Positions 1-7,879 of a stretch of DNA of 64,000 nucleotides are shown one piece after another; position 1 is the stretch's first letter, and every line of letters begins with the position of its first letter. The stretch covers positions 98,722 through 162,721 of the forward strand of contig NZ_BMLW01000014.1 in assembly GCF_014645515.1 (NCBI RefSeq), in the 5' to 3' direction. Made by a program: the position numbers and the translations under genes. This DNA comes from Oceanobacillus neutriphilus. Its GTDB lineage: Bacteria > Bacillota > Bacilli > Bacillales > Amphibacillaceae. Below the pieces are notes generated by a model. The model was not told the DNA's origin, searched no databases, and saw only the letters and a list, made by a program, of their open reading frames with translations.

Positions 1-1046
<1,046 letters not shown>

Positions 1047-1284
1047 TCATCCTTCTTTCTTTATTTTTATGCTGTGTTGAATAATATATTTGGTCGTTCT
1101 TTGGAATGATTGTCCTTCCTTTATCTTTTACATATATAAGTTAAAATAAAGATATTACTTTCTAGCATGAAAGAAGTAATTTATTATTTTAGACGCTAAA
1201 TAAAAATTTAATAATTCAACTTACATAGACAGTAAAAGTTATCATGTCAGGACGGTTTTATTTTTATTTCTCTATCTAACAAGA

Positions 1285-1323
1285 AAAGCGTTTCCCCCTC
1301 TCATCTCTCAGGGGAAACGCTTT
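1285..1323 (-). terminator. pyrG leader attenuator hairpin
   Basis: A 13-bp perfect stem (AAAGCGTTTCCCC paired with GGGGAAACGCTTT) followed on the minus strand by a short T-rich run. It lies in the pyrG leader, about 20 nt after the predicted transcript start at 1344, which begins GGGCTC. In B. subtilis pyrG, low CTP causes extra G residues to be added at the GGGC start, and the poly-G end pairs with the C/U-rich 5' arm of the terminator. The 5' arm here carries TTTCCCC, as that model needs. Confidence 0.85.
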
Positions 1324-1351
1324 GTAATTATATTCAAAGAGCCCAATAAAG

Positions 1352-1380
1352 ATTCTACTGTTAGTCCATGTAAATGTCAA
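1352..1380 (-). promoter_or_regulatory. pyrG sigma-A promoter with GGGC start
   Basis: On the minus strand: -35 TTGACA (1380-1375), 17-nt spacer, -10 TAGAAT (1357-1352), then 7 nt to GGGCTC with the likely start at 1344. The GGGC start is the known requirement for reiterative transcription in Bacillus pyrG. The -35 lies 25 bp past the stop of the upstream AIR-synthase-like gene. Confidence 0.85.
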
Positions 1381-1404
1381 GCTCTGAATTTAATCTGCTG
1401 TCTT

Positions 1405-2109
1405 TCAATAATTGGACACCTTTAGCAGGTGAAAAAGCCTTCCTGCAAGCTGTTCTGCTTCCGCTGTGCTCTCCTGTTCAAAAGCAATAAGAAAGCATGT
1501 CGCCGGACCTGCAGATGCTTGTAAATCAAGCTCTGATTGAAGCTCTGCTCCTTTTCCTGTCCATTGCTGAAATGTCCTTGCAATACCTTTGGAACCTACT
1601 GGCGTGATCGAGTTAACTCCCGTTATATCAGCCATTTTTTTTAATAGACCAGCACTTGGAATCTGCCTGTTGTTCTCAAGAACAGCCTGCCCGGTAAAAG
1701 GAGCCCCTATAACAGCAAAGCTCTCTCCGCCTGTCCATTGATAGCTGTTTCTTTTTTCTCTTTTACCAATCAGGGTTAAGCCAAGTCCGGACTGGAACGT
1801 TTGAAAATTACTTTCCGTACTTCCGGTAATAGGCAGTCCGGCAATTCCGGCCGCAGCCAGCTCTTCACGCACCCCCGATTCATAGCCCTGCCAGGCTTCT
1901 TCATTCGTAAAGTTTTGCATGATAACAGCGACAGGCTCTGCATATTCTGCCAGGCACTCCATTAACACGACACGGCAGGCAAATTTCCCGACTATCTGAT
2001 TAGAGGTTTTCACCAGATCGGATTCCTTTTCACCGATAGCCCCGCTGTTATCTGTCGCAATCACCAATTCCTTATCTGCTTCCAACGGTAAAATGATCGC
2101 ATTTGTCAT
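1405..2109 (-). CDS. AIR-synthase-like ATP-binding protein, candidate alpha-ribazole kinase
   Basis: A 234-residue soluble protein at the distal end of the B12 operon, 5 bp after pduO. I see no close familiar family signature, but the N-terminal DNSGAIGEKESD (residues 20-31), followed by a helix and a long beta region, resembles the metal/ATP-binding N-terminal domain of the PurM/ThiL/HypE superfamily. In Listeria and Geobacillus a kinase of this kind (CblS) phosphorylates alpha-ribazole so that CobS can use it. The cluster has CobS and CobC but no CobT, so a kinase supplying alpha-ribazole phosphate would complete the route. Function is inferred from context; fold assignment is moderate. Confidence 0.5.
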   Translation of the reverse strand: MTNAIILPLEADKELVIATDNSGAIGEKESDLVKTSNQIVGKFACRVVLMECLAEYAEPVAVIMQNFTNEEAWQGYESGVREELAAAGIAGLPITGSTESNFQTFQSGLGLTLIGKREKRNSYQWTGGESFAVIGAPFTGQAVLENNRQIPSAGLLKKMADITGVNSITPVGSKGIARTFQQWTGKGAELQSELDLQASAGPATCFLIAFEQESTAEAEQLAGRLFHLLKVSNY

Positions 2110-2114
2110 TTGTT

Positions 2115-2699
2115 TTATTTATTTTTCTTGTGGCTGCCGCGAAATACTCTGGCGCTCCGCTCATATTCTACATCAGCAACTTCAAGTCGCGCATTTACAA
2201 CACGGGCAGCAGCAAAAAAGTAATCAGAAAGACGATTGATATATTTTAATGGAATTGGATTGATTTCTTCGGCTTCGTGATAAAGAGTCACCATCTGTCT
2301 CTCTGCTCTTCTTGTCACTGTTCTCGCAACATGAAGTGCAGAAGCAGCTTGAGAGCCGCCCGGCAAAATAAATCTCTCGAGCTCCGGCGCTTCTTCAATT
2401 AAACTGTCCATGCGCTCCTCCAGATAGGTAACGATATCCTCCGTCAGTTCATAAGGTCTTTCCTTCTTGGAAACATTTGAAAGCTCCGTGCCGCAATCGA
2501 ATAATTCATGCTGGATTTTCACCAGATCCTGGATAATATCCTCGAATACATCCGGATCTAGATAAGCAATTGCCAATCCGGTAAACGAATTGATTTCATC
2601 GATAGAACCATATGCTTCTACCCGCACATCATCCTTTCTTGCTTTCCCGCCAATTAACGCTGTCTGTCCTTTATCTCCGGTTCTTGTGTAAAGTCTCAT
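2115..2699 (-). CDS. pduO: PduO-type ATP:cob(I)alamin adenosyltransferase
   Basis: Transfers the adenosyl group of ATP to reduced corrinoid, giving adenosyl-cobinamide or adenosylcobalamin, the coenzyme needed by icmF about 10 kb away. The 194 residues are full length for the PduO family. Diagnostic segments are the N-terminal YTRTGDKGQTAL (residues 4-15) that binds ATP, VEAYGSIDEINSFTG, and the helix with FILPGG and HVARTVTRRAER that carries the conserved arginines. It starts directly after the stop of the CobU-like gene and is the clear orthologue of B. subtilis yvqK. Confidence 0.95.
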   Translation of the reverse strand: MRLYTRTGDKGQTALIGGKARKDDVRVEAYGSIDEINSFTGLAIAYLDPDVFEDIIQDLVKIQHELFDCGTELSNVSKKERPYELTEDIVTYLEERMDSLIEEAPELERFILPGGSQAASALHVARTVTRRAERQMVTLYHEAEEINPIPLKYINRLSDYFFAAARVVNARLEVADVEYERSARVFRGSHKKNK

Positions 2700-3143
2700 T
2701 TAAATCTCTCCCTTACCTTTTAATGTTTGTGAAATGCCATACCAAACGAGATCAACCCGCTCTGCACGCGCAACTAATCTTTGATAGAGCCAGCCGGCAA
2801 TATCACGCTGCAGCCGATTTTCTTTTTCCATTGGTACAATCCCCTTTGAAATATCCGTTCCAATCAATACAAGCCTGTGGTTTTCCTTGTTTTCTTCCCA
2901 TTCCATCCATTTTTCTATCATTTTAATATTCTTATCTAAGAGTACATCAGGAGATAATTCCGCATTCATTTCTTTTTTTATCCATAATTCCAATCCTTCT
3001 AAAATCACAATAGAACGCAAATCTTCATTTGGAATCGGCCACTCCGGGTATTCTGATGCTGACAGCCATGTTATATCTTCAGGATAATGCTGTTTCACCC
3101 ACTTCCCCTTACCGTTAAAGGCACCTCCTGTAACGAAATGCAT
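2700..3143 (-). CDS. Second, degenerate CobU/CobP-like protein
   Basis: A paralogue of the adenosylcobinamide kinase/guanylyltransferase encoded 2.2 kb upstream in the operon. The C-terminal part (GIVPMEKENRLQRDIAGWLYQ, then VWYGISQTLKGKG) follows the end of the CobU fold. The phosphate loop reads TGGAFNGKGKW, with Gly where CobU has Ser/Thr, and there is no equivalent of the RHQ histidine used for guanylylation. I start it at the ATG at 3143 (MHFVTGG) because GGAGGAGG sits 7 nt upstream; an in-frame ATG at 3176 has no such site. The start overlaps cobC by 49 nt. It may be a regulatory or specialised kinase; the role is unknown. Confidence 0.7.
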   Translation of the reverse strand: MHFVTGGAFNGKGKWVKQHYPEDITWLSASEYPEWPIPNEDLRSIVILEGLELWIKKEMNAELSPDVLLDKNIKMIEKWMEWEENKENHRLVLIGTDISKGIVPMEKENRLQRDIAGWLYQRLVARAERVDLVWYGISQTLKGKGEI

Positions 3144-3721
3144 TTTCGCGCCTCCTCCCAATCGTCTACTTCCCATGTTAAGCGGACTCCTGCATCATGT
3201 GATACTTTCCAATCAAAAAATGACTTCTTTTCTTCCATTAAGCTTGTTAATAAGTAACGAATGACCCCTCCATGTGCAACAAGCAATATATTTTTACTTT
3301 GCCGTCTGTATGCCTTCTGCCTTAATTGCTGAAAGCCTGCATCAATTCGCTGCTGCAATTCCAGAAAACTCTCTCCGTCTTGCGGTGCCTGGCTTTCTGG
3401 CGCATCAATCCAGGCACGGTAGCTTGCATTTCTCTTTAAATCTTCATAGGTTTTCATTTCCCACGCACCAAAATTCATTTCTCTAAAGTCTTTTATTTCT
3501 ATTCGTTCCAGCTCCGGGCAAAGCAGGTCAGCTGTTTGACGGGCCCGTAATAAATCGCTTGTTATACAAAGATCAAACTGTTTGCCAAAGTCCTGGGCAG
3601 CTCTTAATCTTTCCATTTCTTCCGGTACAAGCGGCACATCTGTCCAGCCAAGATATCTTTTTTCCTGATTCGCCTTTGTTATACCATGGCGAAGTAATGT
3701 AACACTAATAAAGTCAGCCAT
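3095..3721 (-). CDS. cobC: Histidine phosphatase, alpha-ribazole-5'-phosphate phosphatase type
   Basis: A 208-residue member of the phosphoglycerate mutase-like histidine phosphatases. It has the catalytic RHG at residues 11-13, an arginine-rich SDLLRARQTADLL, the FREMNFGAWE segment and the second catalytic histidine in LLVAHGG (H150). CobC removes the 5'-phosphate from alpha-ribazole phosphate or adenosylcobalamin phosphate at the end of nucleotide loop assembly. Position inside the B12 operon, overlapping cobS by 43 nt and the second CobU-like gene by 49 nt, supports that role over a general phosphatase. Confidence 0.85.
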   Translation of the reverse strand: MADFISVTLLRHGITKANQEKRYLGWTDVPLVPEEMERLRAAQDFGKQFDLCITSDLLRARQTADLLCPELERIEIKDFREMNFGAWEMKTYEDLKRNASYRAWIDAPESQAPQDGESFLELQQRIDAGFQQLRQKAYRRQSKNILLVAHGGVIRYLLTSLMEEKKSFFDWKVSHDAGVRLTWEVDDWEEARKCISLQEVPLTVRGSG

Positions 3722-4485
3722 AGTAATAATTCCATCCCCTCTGAGCTTGCACCTAATGTATCGCCCGTAATTCCATTAAAATTCTTCGTGATGCTTCCGG
3801 CGATAAATAAACCTGCAATCAGAGTCACCGCAATAAACAACAAGAAAGCAAATAACAGGTCTATCTGAAGCCAGGTAATAAAGCTGCCGATAATCACGAG
3901 GTAAGCAGCATACACCCCGAAGAGGCTGTTGCTTTTCCCTCGTTGAAAAAAGCTCGCCATCCCCTCTGTCCTGGCAGGAGGAAGTGTTTGCAGAAATACA
4001 CCAAGCAGCATTTTACCCAGAAACGGAATAAGTATGATAAACAGAAGGATAGCAATATGTGCAATCTGGATTAATTCATAAAGGATAATAAATCTTGTAA
4101 ACAAGAGAACAATTACCGACAGGACACCAAATGCACCTGTTCTCGGGTCCTTCATAATCTCTAATCTCTTTTCAGGATCTTTATAAGAGAAATAAGCATC
4201 ACTGGTATCTATCCAGCCGTCCAGATGAATACCGCCTGAGAGAATAATCAGCAACAGCCAAAGAAACAGCGCCATTATTAAATCTGTAAACGGTGTAAAG
4301 CTGTGCAGTATATAGATAAAAGCTGCGTAGATGCTGCCTTGAAGCAGTCCCAATACCGGAAACGTCCGGAGCACATATTTTAACTGATTTTGATCAAGGG
4401 AGAATTGGGATTTTATCGGGATACTTGTAAAAAACTGCAGATTAACAAGAATACCTGTAAAAAATAAGCGGATCTTGTACAGCAT
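3679..4485 (-). CDS. cobS: Cobalamin (5'-phosphate) synthase
   Basis: Membrane enzyme joining adenosyl-GDP-cobinamide to alpha-ribazole or its phosphate. The 268 residues contain about six to eight hydrophobic segments. The diagnostic GGIHLDGWIDTSDA lies at residues 84-97, followed by the RLEIMKDPRTGAFG block typical of CobS. Its ATG shares one base with the cbiP stop (TGATG) and a GGAGGAG lies within the cbiP end, so the two are translationally coupled. The reading frame is intact. Confidence 0.95.
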   Translation of the reverse strand: MLYKIRLFFTGILVNLQFFTSIPIKSQFSLDQNQLKYVLRTFPVLGLLQGSIYAAFIYILHSFTPFTDLIMALFLWLLLIILSGGIHLDGWIDTSDAYFSYKDPEKRLEIMKDPRTGAFGVLSVIVLLFTRFIILYELIQIAHIAILLFIILIPFLGKMLLGVFLQTLPPARTEGMASFFQRGKSNSLFGVYAAYLVIIGSFITWLQIDLLFAFLLFIAVTLIAGLFIAGSITKNFNGITGDTLGASSEGMELLLWLTLLVLHYFAMV

Positions 4486-5330
4486 CAGGATGCTCCTCCC
4501 AGGATTTTCATTAGTTTTTCTACATTTATATTTGCCTCCAAATGGTCTGCAAGCCTTTCATAATCCGCTTCTTTACTTGTTAGATTTGGCTGGAAAGAGG
4601 ATTCTGTTTCATGGAGACTATCCTCTTCGTCAAGCTGATGCTGAATATAAGGAATGACACCCAGTACAGGAAGATTTGTATAGTTTTCCAGCCATTCCAC
4701 ACCATTCGTAAACAGAGATGGGTTACCGGAAAATTTATTAATGATGATTCCTTTTACACGCGAGCGTTCTTTTTCTGTAAGCAAAGCAAGTGTACCGGCA
4801 ATACTGGCAAAAACACCGCCTCTTTCAATATCAGCTATTAAAAGAACAGGGACCTCTGCAAGCCTGGCAACTGCCATATTTGCCAGATCACGTTCCTTTA
4901 AATTCATTTCCACCGGGCTTCCTGCTCCTTCAATAATTACAAAATCACTGCTGTTCTCAGCCTGTGTCAGACCTTTTTTAATTGCCAGAAGCGCCCTTTG
5001 GTAATAAAGATCCTTAAAGCTTGCACCTGTAATCACGCCCTGTGATTCCCCCGCTAAAAATACTTCTGTACGCATCTTTTTTAAAGGCTTCAGCAGAATC
5101 GGGTTCATCCAGGGCTCCGCTTTGCGCCCCGAAGCTTCTGCCTGCTCGTATTGTGAAATGGCAATCTCTCTTCCTGTTTCGAGTACAACACTATGACTCG
5201 ACATATTCTGTGCTTTAAAGGGGGAAATTTGAAAACCTTTTCTTGTCAGCATCCGGCAAATTGCTGTTGTGAGAATACTTTTTCCGACATGAGAAGCTGT
5301 TCCCTGCAGCATAACTCCCTTCATTTCCAT
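4485..5330 (-). CDS. CbiP/CobQ-like cobyric acid synthase lacking the glutaminase domain
   Basis: The N-terminal 230 or so residues match the amidoligase domain of CbiP: QGTASHVGKS phosphate loop (9-18), FKAQNMSSHS (38-46), EPWMNPILLKP (72-82), IEGAGSP, IERGGVFAS and GIIINKFSG. Normal CbiP is about 500 residues, with a glutamine amidotransferase domain after this region. Here the chain is only 281 residues. After VIPYIQHQLDEEDSL it passes straight to DYERLADHLEANINVEKLM, which resembles the extreme C-terminal tail of full-length CbiP. There is no room for the missing domain, because the stop overlaps the cobS start. It may use free ammonia or have another role. Confidence 0.8.
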   Translation of the reverse strand: MEMKGVMLQGTASHVGKSILTTAICRMLTRKGFQISPFKAQNMSSHSVVLETGREIAISQYEQAEASGRKAEPWMNPILLKPLKKMRTEVFLAGESQGVITGASFKDLYYQRALLAIKKGLTQAENSSDFVIIEGAGSPVEMNLKERDLANMAVARLAEVPVLLIADIERGGVFASIAGTLALLTEKERSRVKGIIINKFSGNPSLFTNGVEWLENYTNLPVLGVIPYIQHQLDEEDSLHETESSFQPNLTSKEADYERLADHLEANINVEKLMKILGGAS

Positions 5331-5881
5331 CTCCCCTTCTTCATAAGCGGTATCCCGCTCTCTACTAAAATTGCCAGGCTCGCACGCTCTACTGACTGCT
5401 GATGCACATTTCCTAACAATGCCTGATAATTCCGTGTGAGTTCATTCTCATAAGGGATATCCTGCAGCACTTCATTGGAAACAATAATGACCTCGCCTGC
5501 ATAATTACAAAGTTCTGTAATATCCTCTCTTATATACTCTAAAACTGTATTTGCGTCATTTAGTTCTTCTTGAAATAGATAATTATTCAAAAGCGTAGTT
5601 ATACAATCTAATAAAATCACATCCTGCCTTGTAAACTGGCGGGCGATATGTGACAGATGAACAGGCTGCTCCCAGGTTCTCCACACAGACCCGGATTGCT
5701 TCCGGTCCTGCTGATGACGTTTAATGCGCTCCTGCATTTCCACGTCTGAGGGAATACCGCACGCAATATAATGAAGATTGCTATCTGTTTCCCGGGCATG
5801 CTTTACAGCTAACTGTTCAGCAAAAGCACTTTTACCACTCCGTACTCCTCCAGTAATAAATATTAATTTCTCTGTTTCCAT
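5321..5881 (-). CDS. cobU: Adenosylcobinamide kinase / adenosylcobinamide-phosphate guanylyltransferase
   Basis: Bifunctional enzyme that phosphorylates adenosylcobinamide and transfers GMP to it. All expected elements are present in 186 residues: phosphate loop GGVRSGKS (11-18), KRHQQDR with the guanylylated histidine (H56), LLDCITTLLNN (90-100), IIVSNEV (132-138) and the C-terminal NYQALLGNVHQQ. It overlaps cobD by 19 nt and cbiP by 10 nt. Of the two CobU-like genes in the operon this is the complete one. Confidence 0.95.
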   Translation of the reverse strand: METEKLIFITGGVRSGKSAFAEQLAVKHARETDSNLHYIACGIPSDVEMQERIKRHQQDRKQSGSVWRTWEQPVHLSHIARQFTRQDVILLDCITTLLNNYLFQEELNDANTVLEYIREDITELCNYAGEVIIVSNEVLQDIPYENELTRNYQALLGNVHQQSVERASLAILVESGIPLMKKGRWK

Positions 5882-6939
5882 GCAGCTAACGCCTCCAGCA
5901 GTATTTTATTATCATCAGGCTGCTTCACGGCAACACGAAGCCATTCCCCCTCTATTCCCGGAAAGTTTTCTGTATGCCGCAGTACAAGCCCCTGTCTCAG
6001 CAAATAATGAAACAGCTGCTCCTGTGTCGATAAGGAAGGATCCCTTAATAAATAAAAATTCAGCTGTGATGAACTGTGTTCAAATCCCAGCTTCACCAGC
6101 TCCTGAAAAATTGCTGTTCGTTCCGCTTCAATAAACCTTCTTGTTTCCACGGTATGAGATCTGTCCTGTAAACAGGCAACACCTGCCTTCATCGCCAACG
6201 CATTCACACTCCAATGCGGCTTTGTCCTGCCAATCTCTTGAAGCAATTCAGGATTCCCGGCAAGGAAGCCAAGACGCAGGCCGGCGATACTATACATTTT
6301 TGTCAGCGAACGGATAATGAGCACATGCTGTTGATGCAGAACTTTTTCTATATAAGTAACCGGTTCCGGTAAAAAATCATAAAAAGCCTCATCAATAATA
6401 CAAAGTGTATCCGTTCTTTTACATGCTTCCATCAAGGCTTCTACCGTCTCCCGGTTGTAATGCACACCAGTAGGGTTATTGGGATTACATAGAAATACAG
6501 CCTTTACTCCGTGAAGCTTATCTGCCAGAGCAGATACCTCTAAATTCCATTCCGGTGCAGCAAGTACAATTTCCACAACCTCACAGTCTTCCTTCCTGCA
6601 GGCAGCTGCATATTCCGAAAAAGCTGGATGAATCACAGCCACCTTGCTTCCAGCTAAATACCTGGCAACCAAAGTGATTATCTCAGCAGCTCCATTTCCT
6701 GCAAGTAAATGTGCAGCAGAGATATTCTCCTGCGCTGCAAGCTCCTCCATAAGTGTATAGGCATATGGATCCGGATAATCATTAATTGCTGTGAACCAGT
6801 CTCCCCATTTTTCCTGTAACACTTTCGGTGCGCCTAATGGATTAATATTCACACTGAAATCAATCACCTTTTCAGGCTGTTTCATCTTTAATGATTCATA
6901 GACATATTTTGTGTTAGAACCATGCTCCGGCAGCTGCAA
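5863..6939 (-). CDS. cobD: L-threonine-O-3-phosphate decarboxylase
   Basis: PLP-dependent class I/II aminotransferase-fold enzyme making (R)-1-aminopropan-2-ol phosphate, the linker that CbiB attaches to cobyric acid. Visible are FSVNINPLG, CNPNNPTG, IIDEAFYDF and the PLP lysine in RSLTKMYSIAGLRLGF (about residue 214). I choose a TTG start at 6939, giving MQLPEHGSNTKY, because this matches the usual beginning of the family and GGAGG lies 8 nt upstream. A GTG at 6948 sits on top of that ribosome-binding site. No threonine kinase gene (pduX or bluE type) is seen in the window. Confidence 0.92.
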   Translation of the reverse strand: MQLPEHGSNTKYVYESLKMKQPEKVIDFSVNINPLGAPKVLQEKWGDWFTAINDYPDPYAYTLMEELAAQENISAAHLLAGNGAAEIITLVARYLAGSKVAVIHPAFSEYAAACRKEDCEVVEIVLAAPEWNLEVSALADKLHGVKAVFLCNPNNPTGVHYNRETVEALMEACKRTDTLCIIDEAFYDFLPEPVTYIEKVLHQQHVLIIRSLTKMYSIAGLRLGFLAGNPELLQEIGRTKPHWSVNALAMKAGVACLQDRSHTVETRRFIEAERTAIFQELVKLGFEHSSSQLNFYLLRDPSLSTQEQLFHYLLRQGLVLRHTENFPGIEGEWLRVAVKQPDDNKILLEALAAWKQRN

Positions 6940-7879
6940 TGATGCCACCTCCTATCCATAAGATAATAACAAAAGCGAAAACGGCGCGCTGCATTATTTT
7001 GATAGTATGTAAAATATCCCTTTTTTCTAATTCCCGCATACTGATCCCCATATGAGCCCGCTCTGATTTGATACCTTTATAATAATTCACTCCGCCGAGC
7101 TGGACACCGAGGAATAATGCTACAGCTGCTTCAAAAAAGCCACTGTTCGGGCTTGGATGCTTTTTGGCATCTGTATACCATCGTTTAAAAGCTTCTTTTC
7201 TGTTAAGATGTGGAGTGCGATTTGTTAACATCATCAAAAAGGTCGTTATTCTGCTCGGAATCCAGTTTAAAACATCGTCAAGTCTTGCGGATGCCCAGCC
7301 GAAATCCTGGTAACGTTCATTTTTATGACCGAGCATGGAATCACATGTATTTACAGCACGATACACAATTGCTAACGGGGCTCCGCCAATAAACGCCCAG
7401 AAAAGTGGGGAAGTAATTCCATCACCAATACTTTCAGCAACTGTTTCAACAGCGGCACGTGTTACTTCCTTTTCATCCAGATTTTCCGTATCTCTGCCAA
7501 CAATCATTGATACCTGATAACGGGCATTCTCTATATCACCGGCAGCCAGCGGCTCATAGACACGCAATGCTGCTGTTCCTAAATCCTTTTGTGCAATCGT
7601 TACTGCAATCAGGCATGCCTCTACAAGAATTCCTGCAACAGCATGAAGCTGATATGCGCCCCAGCTTAACAGTAAACTGGTTAATAAAACTGTCATTGTT
7701 ATCAGTAAAAGAAGCACAATGCCTTTCCATTTTTTATGTTTCCCACGATTCAAATGCCTGTCAAGCAGGGTAATAAAACTCCCCATCCAACGCACCGGAT
7801 GCGGCCAATGCGGCGGGTCACCGATGACACGATCAATGATTAATGCGAGTGTGATACTAATTAGATGATAGATGACCAT
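6914..7879 (-). CDS. cbiB: Adenosylcobinamide-phosphate synthase, membrane protein
   Basis: Attaches aminopropanol phosphate to adenosylcobyric acid. The signature IDRVIGDPPHWPHPVRWMG is at residues 15-33, followed by several membrane helices and the conserved AVETVAESIGDGITSPLFWAF and NTCDSMLGHKN segments. The 321 residues are full length. It overlaps cobD and the btuD-cbiZ gene at its two ends, which marks one polycistronic unit. In combination with CbiZ it allows imported cobinamides to be rebuilt with the cell's own linker. Confidence 0.95.
   Translation of the reverse strand: MVIYHLISITLALIIDRVIGDPPHWPHPVRWMGSFITLLDRHLNRGKHKKWKGIVLLLLITMTVLLTSLLLSWGAYQLHAVAGILVEACLIAVTIAQKDLGTAALRVYEPLAAGDIENARYQVSMIVGRDTENLDEKEVTRAAVETVAESIGDGITSPLFWAFIGGAPLAIVYRAVNTCDSMLGHKNERYQDFGWASARLDDVLNWIPSRITTFLMMLTNRTPHLNRKEAFKRWYTDAKKHPSPNSGFFEAAVALFLGVQLGGVNYYKGIKSERAHMGISMRELEKRDILHTIKIMQRAVFAFVIILWIGGGIIAAAGAWF

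Noticed and set aside
1285..1323. Hairpin first read as the terminator of the B12 operon
   Set aside because: It lies downstream of a good pyrG promoter with a GGGC start, so it is better explained as the pyrG attenuator. It may still stop readthrough from the operon.
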